Shown: positions 1-11,200 of the stretch, in pieces | How the letters are laid out: each line of letters starts with the position of its first letter | Position numbering within the stretch: the stretch's first letter is position 1 | NCBI GenBank assembly: GCA_030770545.1 | Contig: CM061090.1 | Span: forward strand, 13,612,501 to 13,676,500 | Source of the DNA: Macropodus opercularis | Lineage: Eukaryota; Chordata; Actinopteri; Anabantiformes; Osphronemidae | DNA length: 64,000 nucleotides | Reading direction: 5' to 3' | Program-made: the position numbers and the translations under genes | Notes under the pieces: model-generated | Database searches by the model: none | Told to the model about the DNA's origin: nothing | Seen by the model: only the letters and a program-made list of their open reading frames with translations

Positions 1-1301
1 ATAGCGAAAACTCCAACATAGCGTCTACTTTAAACCCACCAACAGACTCAGACAGAAGCTTGTGCAGCCAAAGGACCCGACACCGAAGCATAAGAGGAGA
101 AACATAGTGTCTGCAGTTCAACGCAGTGAAGACGACTCAGAACTGGACATTGGTGAATAGTGATAACTCCTAACTGGGAGAAAACTGTGTTTTTAGACAG
201 ACACAAAATGTTCCACAAAAAGAAAGTTCTTTAGTAAAGAATGTGTTCAGACATAAATAGTGAACTGGAAAAATCTTATCAAACTTGTGAAAGCAGCTTC
301 ACAGTATCCATTAATAAAACAGTATTTCACAAAATAATGTTAGTGTAGTAGTTTTGTAAACAGCATCAGCTTCTACCTTAAAACAAAATGAGACTTATTC
401 ACATACAAAATCCTGATTTCTGATGTAGAACATAAGCATAAGTACAGAAACCTAGTGATAAGTTTTCCTAAGAGGAGGTTTGCAACAGAAAACTCTGTGT
501 CAGCCAACAGATGTTCATACAGACAGGACAGTTGGGTTGATCTTAGCTGCGTTTATCAGCAGGTTTGGAGACGCAGAGATGTGTAGGAAGCAACGGCAGC
601 AGATTTCAGACGTGGATTGTTTTCTCACATTTAGTGAACAACACTGTTAAAAATAACAACAACAACAACCAATATTTCATCACAAATGTAAAGATTATTT
701 CACACTAGATGTCTTTGTTTAATTCTGTCTCAGGGTCTTTGATAAATATAGGACCTACAAGACACCAGTCTCTAAGCAGAGCTGTCAAGTCCTTAACTTT
801 AAGGTAGAAGCTGATGCTGTTTACAAGCAGTGTGACATGAACACTATTGCACTATTTTAACTCTGAACACATTCTTCACTAAGGAACTTTTCTTGTGTGC
901 AGCATGATGAGTCCAGAGATGGTCAAGCGTCTAACTCTCCTCAATAAAAAACAAAAAACATTCTTTCATCACAAAGGTGAAGCTTATTTCAGTGTTTCAC
1001 ACGAGGATCTATGTTTGTTTAATTTAACCTCAAGGGCTTTGAGAAATACAGGATCTAGGAAAAACAACATTTAGTTGTGTGTGTTTTTTTATTTTGTTCA
1101 GGTAGAAGCGTTTACCGCTTACTAAACTACTACGCTAACATTATTTTACCTCTGAACACTTTCCTCACTAAACATTATAAGAACTTTGTTTTTGTTTAAT
1201 TCCTTTTGTCTAAAAACTATGCTTTTCACCAACAGTTATCACAAACGGTCAGAGCAGCCCCCACGTTACCCTTCATCCTCCTCCTCCTCCTCAGCCACAA
1301 G

Positions 1302-1377
<76 letters not shown>

Positions 1378-1989
1378 CACCAACTTCGATGATGCAGCAG
1401 CATGATGAGCCCTGAGGAGAATAAACACCTAACTCTCCTCAAAAAACACAAGTCTATCACCACAATAATAAAAAACTATTTCACATTAAATTATGTTTTT
1501 TTCCTCAAACGTTAGGATTTATCGCTAACAGTCAGAAAAACATTGTCCACCAACGCCTCCCTCCCCATCCAGAGCCTTCCTGTTACCTGCCTCCTCCTCC
1601 ACCACAAGGCAAAGACTACACAAAGACTGTGACAGTGCAGCATGACGAGCCAAGAGAAGGATGAGGCAACATGTAACTCTCCTCACAAACACTATTCTTT
1701 CATCGTAAAGGTAAAAGATTAGTTTAGTATTTCACACAATGTATCTATGCCTCATTTAACCTCTGGGGCTTTGAGAAATATAGGATGTAGGAAAAACACA
1801 ATGTTTTGTTGTGTGTGAGTTTTTAATTTAATTTTTTGTTTTTTAGGGTAGAAATCTGATGCCATTTACAAAAACTACTACTACATTAGTATTATTTTAA
1901 GTCTGAACACTGTCAATTCCTGTTTGTCTAAAAAAGTATATTTTTTACCAACAGTTGTCACAAACAGTCAAAGTTCCCTCACATCAAAC

Positions 1990-1990
<1 letters not shown>
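1..1990. repeat. Degenerate repeated modules, partly inverted
   Basis: No gene is visible. Related modules recur: a stretch with 'gtagaagctgatgctgttta' at about 800-825 is found inverted at about 350-380, and the flanking 'ttcactaaggaac' block (about 875-890) is inverted at about 220-245, giving imperfect inverted arms (about 213-385 and 797-898). Weaker direct copies follow at about 1100-1200 and 1845-1930. A second module ('agcatgatgag' followed by 'ctaactctcctca') recurs at about 901, 1400 and 1638. This looks like an old tandem or inverted noncoding repeat family. Element identity unknown. Confidence 0.5.
1304..1376. repeat. (CA)n microsatellite
   Basis: About 36 uninterrupted CA dinucleotides. 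The Thr-His reading frames across it are artefacts of the repeat. Confidence 0.95.

Positions 1991-2042
<52 letters not shown>
1991..2042. repeat. (TAA)n microsatellite at the edge of duplicated block A
   Basis: About 17 TAA units. Homology to blocks B and C begins immediately after it ('aaagcctttaatct' also at about 50047), so the repeat marks the 3' (gene-sense) boundary of block A. Confidence 0.9.
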
Positions 2043-2186
2043 TAAAGCCTTTAATCTACTAAATCCTCCTGATTACTGTTATTTACTGTGTCTATAAATA
2101 TATGTTGGTTATATTGAACATAACAGTTACCATATAAAAGCTGTAAACACGATACCAACAGATCTTTGTGTTTGTTGACTCGTGTT

Positions 2187-2192
2187 TTTATT
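2187..2192 (-). promoter_or_regulatory. Polyadenylation signal of receptor A
   Basis: AATAAA on the minus strand, about 290 bp past the stop codon of receptor A. The same hexamer is at the equivalent place in B (30768-30773) and C (50190-50195), inside a conserved 3' UTR-like stretch. Confidence 0.6.
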
Positions 2193-2477
2193 CATCTGTG
2201 AGAGATGAGTCCTGCTATGATCACCACGCTCTCACTACGTTATTACCATGAACATACATGAGGCAGAAGAAAAAACTGTTACACTCAACATCAACAGGCC
2301 ACAACTAGAGACATTTAAAATGCAAAGTGAGTTAAAAAAAATAATTGTTTTTTTTTTCAATTTATATAATTTGTCATATCTCTCTACAGTTCAGGTAAAC
2401 GATGACATTTTCCAGTTTGGATGTTTCCAGCTCGTCATTCAATCATTTACTGTGACATTAATAATCCTTCTAGTTGG

Positions 2478-5400
2478 TCAACGTGTGCATACTGAACCAT
2501 TTCCAGTGTCTCCAGGACGACGGATCGATTCGTAAACAGAAGAATCACCTACAAACAAATGATCCATTAAACCAGGCTGGACTGAAACATTTGAATGCAT
2601 CATGTGAATTAACAGTAAAGCATGAAACTCATCAGGGTAAAGTCTGACCATGGAGAAGAGAAGCATATGTGCTGTGTGGAGGTTGTTCCTGGTTGGTCAC
2701 GTGACCTGTAGCAGAGCTCTGATTGGTTCTCTGACACCTGCTGGAAGCCAACACGTAACAAAAGCTTCAATGTACTGAGGTGTGTTAATGCTCTGCTGTT
2801 ATGTTCACAGTGAGAGGAGACTGTACCAACCTGATGGAGCAGGAACCTGTGAAAACACATTTACTGTCACATGTTTGATTCTGAAAGTGACTTGAACTAA
2901 TTAGTCTGTGAACAGTTATAAGAAGGATCAGATCTCACCTGTAGATTTGATGTAGCAACAGAACAGCAGCGAGAGAATCACCAGAAATATTTTACAAACC
3001 ACCCCAATGATAAACAAGACAGAAAATGAAGCTTCAGCTGTGGACACTGAAAAAATAAATAGAGGATTTAAAAAGATGCCTGAACCTGAAAAGTCAAGTT
3101 TACACCAAATCTTCACATTCAGGAAAGTGAAAATTAGTTCAGTTAAAAACTGAAGGAACTGTTTTAATCCCACTCACGTTTGACTGACATCCAACTCTTT
3201 GCTGACGTCAGTGTCCTGCTGCTCTGTTGTTTCACTTCACATGAATAAAAACCTTGATGGGACTCTGACGCTGCAGAGATGTTCAGCTCTGCTCTGGTGT
3301 CATTTTGGATCAGTTGATCATTTTGATAGAAAAACACAGTAGAAACAACACGTTGTGTCCTCGACCTGCAGCCAAGAGTCACAGCTGTTCCCTGAGTCAC
3401 AGGAAGGACAGGACTCACCAGGATGATGTCACCACCTGTAAATCAATGCAACAACATGAAGCTTCAGTCAAAGATCAGAAGAAGCAGAACCTCAGTGATC
3501 ACAACCTCAACAGGATGAAAACTCACCATGAACAGTGATGTTGAGTGAATTACTGAAGTGTCCTGATCCAGACTCACACCAGAACACTGCAGAACCAGAC
3601 TGTGCTGTGTTGATGTCACATCTGGATCTAGTTGTTGTCCAGTTGGAGCAGGATGACAGGAAGCCTCCTTCAGGAAACCTCCTGACTCTCCACTCAGCAG
3701 AGTTTCCCTCACAGCTCAGTGACACAGAGTCAGAGGTGAAGTGTTGAACTCTGTCAGGACTCACTGTGAGAGACGCTGACGGACCAACGTCTGGACAGCA
3801 ACACGTGATCCACACACATTTAACAACAGACACACAACAGTCAGTAGGTTCAGCTTTAGAGGAGAATCCACATGGTTCCTTTCAGCAAACATTGAATTGG
3901 TAGAGAAAGAACCAAGAGTCCAAACAAACTGACCTCCAGACCAGACGAATGCTGCTTTGCTGTAGTCAGTGTAATACGCTGGTTCTCCTCTTCCAGCTCT
4001 ACACACATATCCTGCTGTGTGTGTCTGTCCATGAACCATGTAGGAGCCCTGTTCAGTCCCATGGTCACTAGCAGGTAGCAGCTCATATCTGTAGCTGTGT
4101 GACCCATCAGGAACAGTCTGGTACCAGTAGAACCTCCATCCTGCAGATGGAGGCTCAACCTCACACTTCAGAGCTACTGAGGCTCCAGGACTCAGCCAAG
4201 ATGGAGACGCTCTGAGGACACACTGGGCTTTATCTGATGGAGAGACACCAAGTCATCAAATCACCCTCAATAGACACTGATGCTCATTTCAATCAAGTCT
4301 TGACATTTTCATGTCAAAGTCAAACATAAGTCAACGTACTGTGACTGACTGTCAGACTGATGGATTGACTCCACTCTGTTGTGATATGTTGAGCGTTTCT
4401 CATTCTGCCTCTACACTTGTAGCCTCCACTATTTGAATCATAAGCAGTGAAAACCCAGCGTTTACTCTGATGTAAAGTTGGTCCTGAGCTGCCTTTGGTC
4501 CATTCATATTCCCACTCAGTGTCTCCTCCAGCCTGGATCTCACATGTTAGAGTGATGTTCTCTCCTCTGAACATCTCAGGCCAGTCATGCTGCCTTTTTA
4601 CAACAGCCTTGTTGGAAACTTCACACATTGTAGAAAAACACACAAACATGAAACCATGAATAGTTTTCAGATGATGGATTCATGTTATTTATTACAAAGA
4701 TCTTCACCTGTTTCCTCTACAGTGATTGAGTCACTGTTGTGTGTGTAGTAAACTTGGTTTCCTCCTCTTCCTCCTCTGCAGTGATAGATGCCTCCATCTG
4801 TGATTGTGACACTATTGGATTCACTGTTTCTTCTGATCTGAGCTGCTGGAGACGCTGACGTCCGTCTGAACCAGTCGTATCTCCAGCTCTTTGAGTCGTC
4901 CACAGAGCAGCTCAGCGTCACTCTGCCCCCTACTGGAATGACTCTGTCATCAGCTCTGAGCTGGGCCTTTGGTTTCTCTGATGGTGAGTTTATGAAAGAA
5001 AATGTTTGATTAGTGTCTCTGTGATTTATAACATGAATCACTTCTATTTCTTTCTGCTCATTGGTTAAATATTTAAAAGTTATAAATACACATTTAGGTC
5101 AAACAGACAAACATGGTAATAAATCAACTATGACTCACCTGATACAGTTAAATAGATGGTTCCACTGGTTTTTATATGGTTTGTTGTCTTGTGGAGACCA
5201 AAACACTGGAATCTACCACTGTCTCCTGTAGAAAGAGGTTTTATTGTGTGTCTGGTGTGTGAAGATATTTCTCCTCCATCTTTGATGAGTCTGGTTTCCC
5301 AGCCAGTGTGTTTGTTGTCCTTCATGTCACATGTGAAGGTCACAGACTCTCCAGTAAAATATCTGGACCAGTTTGGCTCAAGAGTCAAAACAGCATCTAA

Positions 5401-5772
5401 AACCAACAAAAACATAAAAAACAATGTCACAAAATAGTAAATAATCAGAAAATAATTTTAAACAGAATCATTTGAGTTTAATAGTAAATAAACTACATTT
5501 ACCTTCAGCGTGTCCACAGTGGAAAAGTGTGTTCAGCACTAAAATCAAGACAGAAACAAAAGCAAAGATAGAAACAACGTGATCAAAGTGTCTGATGACT
5601 GAACAGTCGTCCTCCAACGTGTCTTCCTACAAAACAACAAGTCTGCTCTGTTCACACTGAACCAAGCTCTGATGCTCTGTTCTCCTCACTCCAACACTTT
5701 CTACCATTTGTTTCATCAAGCAGTGATTTACTCACAGAAAAACTGCAGCACACAGAGGAAAGTGTGTCCCAT
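2478..5772 (-). CDS. Receptor A: Fc-receptor-like (FCRL/LITR-type) protein with 6 Ig domains
   Basis: Predicted type I cell-surface immune receptor, modelled as a join in gene order: 5736-5772 (signal start, MGHTFLC...), 5503-5538 (rest of signal), Ig D1 5139-5396, D2 4708-4977, D3 4340-4618, D4 3934-4233, D5 3527-3790, D6 3178-3435, TM 2939-3046, tail 2831-2846, 2706-2737, 2478-2548. All junctions have GT/AG, all Ig exons are phase 1-1, and the sum is 1929 nt (642 residues plus stop). Each Ig domain has the paired cysteines and core Trp (CDMK...GW; CSVD...W; CEIQ...WEYEW). The TM segment FSVLFIIGVVCKIFLVILSL has a central Lys, as in receptors that pair with ITAM adaptors. The last exon carries SVYESI, which fits the ITIM consensus. 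The split signal and alternating domains match vertebrate FCRL/teleost LITR families; exact orthology is not claimed. D1 and D3 look chimeric relative to B. Ligand unknown. If the intron after 2831 is retained, a shorter tail stops at 2785. Confidence 0.82.
2785..2846 (-). other. Alternative read-through tail of receptor A
   Basis: If the weak donor (GTTGGT) after the 16-nt exon is not used, translation runs on for 20 residues (starting SCSIRLVQSP) and stops at TAA, giving a tail without tyrosine. The same frame and stop exist in B (31366-31427) and C (50787-50848). Whether this isoform is made cannot be told from sequence. Confidence 0.4.
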
Positions 5773-6531
5773 CCTCACATCAACTCTGACTCCTCATGTG
5801 GAGAAAACTTCACTGTGGAGAAGCACAACTTACATTTGATGGGGATGTTACATTTTCTCTGTCTCATTATTTAACGTGTGAGTTTCTTCCTCTTTGACTG
5901 AGTTTCACCACAGCGTAGTCTGACTCACTGACACGTCCACAGACGACAAACTGGAGCCATTGAAGTTAATGTTTATTGTTGGTTTTTACTTAGAAACCAG
6001 TGAAAATGAAAATATGTTTGTTCATGTTTAATCTGTTTATATTATTTATATATTAACACACAGTTCCTTTAATGGTGATCTTGTTAGTAAACGTAAACTG
6101 GAGACACCTCTGATCTCATATTAATTTGATATTGATCATATTTATCTGTTCTTCAGAATAAAAGCCTGTCGTCATCATAACAGGTGTCAGCAGGACGTTC
6201 ACCTCCTTCACCAACACACTACAACTGAACTGTGACGAGGTTTGACCTGAGCACTAGATAAACTATATTAGTCACATAATGAGCTTTTTATCATGTGTTC
6301 ATTTAATTATTCATCTGATCTGGACATTTTATTAAACATGTATCATCAGCTTTTCTTTCCTTTAACTCGTGGCTCAGATCTGTATTTATCTGGGTCTTCA
6401 GTCTCAGTTTGTTGCTGTTGTTAAGCAGCTACTTGCACAGAGGAGCTTTAGGATCATTTACTGGAGAACAGTCCCAAATTCTCCAATATTCACTTTAACA
6501 GTCGTTTATTATTTTATTAGATTTACTGAAG

Positions 6532-6532
6532 C

Positions 6533-6575
<43 letters not shown>

Positions 6576-6576
6576 G
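6532..6576. repeat. (AACT)n microsatellite
   Basis: About 10-11 AACT units. Orthologous runs sit at about 44641-44693 (B) and 58336-58352 (C) with different lengths. Confidence 0.9.
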
Positions 6577-6737
6577 AAAACTAACAACACTTTAGTCTAA
6601 AAACACTAATTCTGTTAAAACAACCATTTCAGTGTCTTTTTAACAAAATCTTTCAAACTGACAAACGTCTGATTATTTGATCTTTTCAAGGTTTTTCCTC
6701 AGTTGTATCATTCAAACAGAGAAAGTCGTTTACTCAC

Positions 6738-6784
6738 AGAATGTCTGCAGCTCACAGCTCTCACATCTGGTACCGAGCAGTTTA
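6738..6784 (-). pseudogene. 3' part of upstream 69-nt exon, split by an LTR element
   Basis: In B (44854-44922) and C (58459-58527, 59430-59498) an intact 69-nt segment lies between a strong acceptor (pyrimidine-rich CTTTACAG) and donor (GTGAGTAAAC). In block A the donor half is here and the acceptor half is at 11903-11929, separated by the 5.1-kb LTR element. Its role (5' UTR exon, alternative exon, or exon of another gene) is unknown. Confidence 0.6.
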
Positions 6785-7159
6785 TGTTACGAAGCGGCTG
6801 GTGTGGTAGAGGTTAGGACCCAATTGCAGAACTCAGGCGTGATGAAACTTAATCATATAGGCTTTATTGCAAAACAAACACGACCTGACCTGACTTAAAC
6901 TTAACTGAACAAACATGGCTTGGCTTGACCATACAAAACTCACGTGACCCAGGGACAGCAACACCATCACATTCACAACAATGTACGACGGACCGACAAG
7001 GACAGAAACAAGAGGGCAGGCTTAAATACAGAACTAAACAGGAAATTAAACACAGGTGTAACCACTAATTACAGGGGAGGAGCACAGAGGGAGAACGTGA
7101 CATCACAAGACAGACAGAAAACCTGGAACCCTCAGTGCTCTGAGGGCTGGATTGTAACA
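6785..7159 (-). repeat. 3' LTR of the non-autonomous element
   Basis: 375 bp, nearly identical to 11528-11902. It contains AATAAA-type signal sequence on the minus strand ('gctttattgc'). Confidence 0.88.
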
Positions 7160-7419
7160 GAGCCCCCCCTCCGATGCCGGATTCCAGACGGCCTGAGAGC
7201 CTGGACCCCATGGCCCAGGCAACTGGAGGGAAGGCAGACAGGACAGACAGGGACCAAAACAGACTAAGACAAGACATGACTGGCAGACCAGGACAAACAG
7301 ACCAGACAAGACCGGGAACCACAGAGACAGACAGACAGGACACCAGAAAAACTAAAAATGTCCATGAATTAAATGTTCATTGAGTTATAAAGTCCCTTCA
7401 TGGTGGGCTTAACCAAAAG

Positions 7420-8215
7420 TCGGAAGCGGACCCCTCCCTGGGGCCGCCGAGCTCAGGAACCGGAAGCGGACCCCTCCCTGGGGCCGCCGAGCTCAGGAAC
7501 CGGAAGCGGACCCCTCCGTGGGGCCGCCGGGAACAGGAACCGGACGCGGACCCCTCCGTGGGGCCGCCGGGAACAGGAACCGGACGCGGACCCCTCCGTG
7601 GGGCCGCCGGGAACAGGAACCGGACGCGGACCCCTCCGTGGGGCCGCCGGGAACAGGAACCGGACGCGGACCCCTCCGTGGGGCCGCCGGGAACAGGAAC
7701 CGGACGCGGACCCCTCCGTGGGGCCGCCGGGAACAGGAACCGGACGCGGACCCCTCCGTGGGGCCGCCGGGAACAGGAACCAGACGCGGACCCCTCCGTG
7801 GGGCCGCCGGGAACAGGAACCAGACGCGGACCCCTCCGTGGGGCCGCCGGGAACAGGAACCAGACGCGGACCCCTCCGTGGGGCCGCCGGGAACAGGAAC
7901 CAGACGCGGACCCCTCCGTGGGGCCGCCGGGAACAGGAACCAGACGCGGACCCCTCCGTGGGGCCGCCGGGAACAGGAACCAGACGCGGACCCCTCCGTG
8001 GGGCCGCCGGGAACAGGAACCAGACGCGGACCCCTCCGTGGGGCCGCCGGGAACAGGAACCAGACGCGGACCCCTCCGTGGGGCCGCCGGGAACAGGAAC
8101 CAGACGCGGACCCCTCCGTGGGGCCGCCGGGAACAGGAACCAGACGCGGACCCCTCCGTGGGGCCGCCGGGAACAGGAACCAGACGCGGACCCCTCCTTG
8201 GGGCCGCCAGACTCA
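7420..8215. repeat. 40-bp minisatellite
   Basis: About 20 tandem copies of a 40-bp GC-rich unit (core 'gacccctccgtggggccgcc'), with older variants at both ends. Since 40 is not a multiple of 3, translation cycles through all three frames and the protein repeat is 40 residues (120 bp). Confidence 0.93.
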
Positions 8216-11200
8216 GGAACAGAAGCGGACCCCCCCTTGGGGCCGCCAGAACCAGAAGGCGGACCCCTCCTGGGGTCGCCAGAACCAGGAACATAAGCGG
8301 ACCCCTCCTCGGGGCCGCCGAACAGGGAACAGATGCAGAGCCTCCGGGATGCACGAAACCAAGACAGGAACCTGGGTGGCCGGCGTCTGTGGTTGCCGCG
8401 GCGTGAAGGCCTGGGTGGCCGACGTCTATGGTTGCCGTGGCGTGAGAGCCTGGGCGGCTGGCATCGGTGAGTGCTGTGGTGTGGCGGTCTGGGCGGCCGG
8501 CGTCTACCCCATCGAAGGCGGAGCCTCCAGGGCGCTCTAGGTGCGCGCGATGTGGTGGACCTCCCTGGACCCCCAGAGTCAGATGAGGAGGCGGACTCTC
8601 CACCAGGAGAGCCGTGGACGGATATGGGCGCTGGGACGGCCTCTCCACCAGGAGAGCCATGGACGGATATGGGCGCTGGGACGGCCTCTCCACCAGGAGA
8701 GCCATGGACAGACGTGGGCGCTGGGACGGCCTCTCCACCAGGAGAGCCGTGGACAGACGTGGGCGCTGGGACGGCCTCTCCACCAGGAGAGCCGTGGACA
8801 GACGTGGGCGCTGGGACGGCCTCTCCACCAGGAGAGCCGTGGACAGACGTGGGCGCTGGGACGGCCTCTCCACCAGGAGAGCCGTGGACAGACGTGGGCG
8901 CTGGGACGGCCTCTCCACCAGGAGAGCCGTGGACAGACGTGGGCGCTGGGACGGCCTCTCCACCAGGAGAGCCGTGGACAGACGTGGGCGCTGGGACGGC
9001 CTCTCCACCAGGAGAGCCGTGGACAGACGTGGGCGCTGGGACGGCCTCTCCACCAGGAGAGCCGTGGACAGACGTGGGCGCTGGGACGGCCTCTCCACCA
9101 GGAGAGCCGTGGACAGACGTGGGCGCTGGGACGGCCTCTCCACCAGGAGAGCCGTGGACAGACGTGGGCGCTGGGACGGCCTCTCCACCAGGAGAGCCGT
9201 GGACAGACGTGGGCGCTGGGACGGCCTCTCCACCAGGAGAGCCGTGGACAGACGTGGGCGCTGGGACGGCCTCTCCTCCTGGAGAGCCGTGGACAGACGT
9301 GGGCGCTGGGACGGCCTCTCCTCCTGGAGAGCCGTGGACAGACGTGGGCATAGCGGCCTCTCCTCCTGGAGAGCCGTGGACAGACGTGGGCGTAGCGGCC
9401 TCTCCTCCTGGAGAGCCGTGGACAGACGTGGGCGTAGCGGCCTCTCCTCCTGGAGAGCCGTGGACAGACGTGGGCATAGCGGCCTCTCCTCCTGGAGAGC
9501 CGTGGACAGACGTGGGCGTAGCGGCCTCTCCTCCTGGAGAGCCGTGGACAGACGTGGGTGTGGAGGTGCGGAACTCCCCAGGACCCCTCGCCTCCTCCAG
9601 GAAACGCTGGGGTGATGGAGCAGGTGCAGCGGTGATGAACCGCTGGTTCTCACCGGACGGCGCCTCCGCCTCGCGACGCCGCGGTGCTGGAGTAGGTGCT
9701 GCAGGTCGCGGTGCTGACATTAAGTGCCGCGGGGCAGGAACCGGACTCCGGATAGGTGCAGCGGCGTTGAGCCGCTGTTTCCCCGAGTCTGTTCCCTCCA
9801 GAGAACAGGGCGACGGGGCAGGTGCAGCGGTGAGGGACCGCTGACTTCCACCGGTCGGCCTCTCCACCTTAAGAAGCCGAGGTGCTGGAGTTGGTGCCAC
9901 AGGCCGTGGTGCCGACATCAGGCGCCGCGGGGCAGGAACCGGACTCCGGATAGGTGCAGCGGCAATGAGCCGCTGTTTCCCCGAGTCTGTTCCCTCCAGT
10001 GAACAGGGCGACGGGGCAGATGCAGCGGTGAGGAACCGCTGACTTTCACCGGTCGGCGTCTCCACCTTAAAACGCCGCGGTGCTGGAGCCGGCGCTGTGG
10101 GCTGCGGTGCTGACATCAAGCGCCGCGGGGCAGGAACCGGATTCCGGGTAGGTGCAGCGGGGATGAGCCGCTGTTTCCCCAAGCCTGTCGTCTCCTCCTG
10201 AAGACTGCTGGGCGAAGGGGCAGGTGCGGCGGTAGGGAACCGCCGACTTTCACCGGCCGGCGTCTCCACCTTAAAACGCCGCGGTGCTGGAACCGGCGCT
10301 GCGGGCTGCGGTGCTGACATCAAGCGCCGCGGGGCAGGAACCGGACTCCGGGTAGGTGCAGCGGGGATGAGCCGCTGTTTCCCCAAGCCTGTCGTCTCCT
10401 CCTGAAGACTGCTGGGCGAAGGGGCAGGTGCGGCGGTAGGGAACCGCCGACTTTCACCGGCCGGCGTCTCCACCTTAAAACGCCGCGGTGCTGGAACCGG
10501 CGCTGCGGGCTGCGGTGCTGACATCAAGCGCCGCGGGGCAGGAACCGGACTCCGGGTAGGTGCAGCGGGGATGAGCCGCTGTTTCCCCAAGCCTGTCGTC
10601 TCCTCCTGAAGACTGCTGGGCGAAGGGGCAGGTGCGGCGGTAGGGAACCGCCGACTTTCACCGGCCGGCGTCTCCACCTTGAAACGCCGGGGTGCTGGAG
10701 CTGGAGTCTGGGACACAAACCCTGAACATGATTCGACCCGTGCGCAGTCCGGCGCACAGGGAACAGACAGGACCACCGAAGGCTGCTCCACCTCCTCCGG
10801 TAGCGAACATGACTCATCCTGTGCGCAGTCCGGCGCACAGGGGACAGACAGGACCACCGGAGGTGACTTCAACTCCTCCGGGACAGGACAGAACCCACCC
10901 TGTGCGCAGTCCGGCGCACAGGGGACAGACAGGATCACTGGGGAACATGTGTGGTACACCCCAGCCCCAACAGAGGTGCGAGCAGGCTGCTTGCAGCGCA
11001 GCTCCTCTGCAGAGAATGGACCAGAGCTCTGAGCCTTCAGCTCCTTCCAAATCCGACGTGCCTCATCCGCAGACAGGTGGGGAGACAGTTCAGGAGGCTG
11101 GTCGCTCATCTTGAGCCGACCAGAGAGCAAGACAGGCCGAGATGAAGGCGCGGAAGCCGGAGGTCGACGTCGAGAGCGCCGAGACTCAGGAGCACGGTGA

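Larger units (their letters stand above)
5773..6784. other. 5' flank of receptor A shared with B and C
   Basis: No gene other than the upstream exon piece at its far end. The segment aligns with 43979-44900 (B) and about 57880-58500 (C). It holds an (AACT)n run at about 6532-6576. Confidence 0.6.

Noticed and set aside
1186..1415. His/Thr-rich small proteins over the CA repeats (also at 17814-18120)
   Set aside because: Frames generated by the microsatellites, with no conserved context.
3305..5437. Plus-strand frames antisense to the Ig exons (for example 3305-3538, 3535-3747, 5156-5437)
   Set aside because: They mirror spliced minus-strand exons, and conservation follows the minus-strand codons and splice sites.
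2478..5772. Assignment to NITR or DICP families
   Set aside because: Those have V-type domains with joining-like segments. Here the split signal exons and FcR-style domains fit FCRL/LITR better; final placement needs a tree.
7400..9844. Long plus-strand frames (up to 457 codons) across the minisatellites
   Set aside because: They are the antisense of the element's own reading direction, which is set by the purine tract and LTR order. They are open because of GC-rich repeats.
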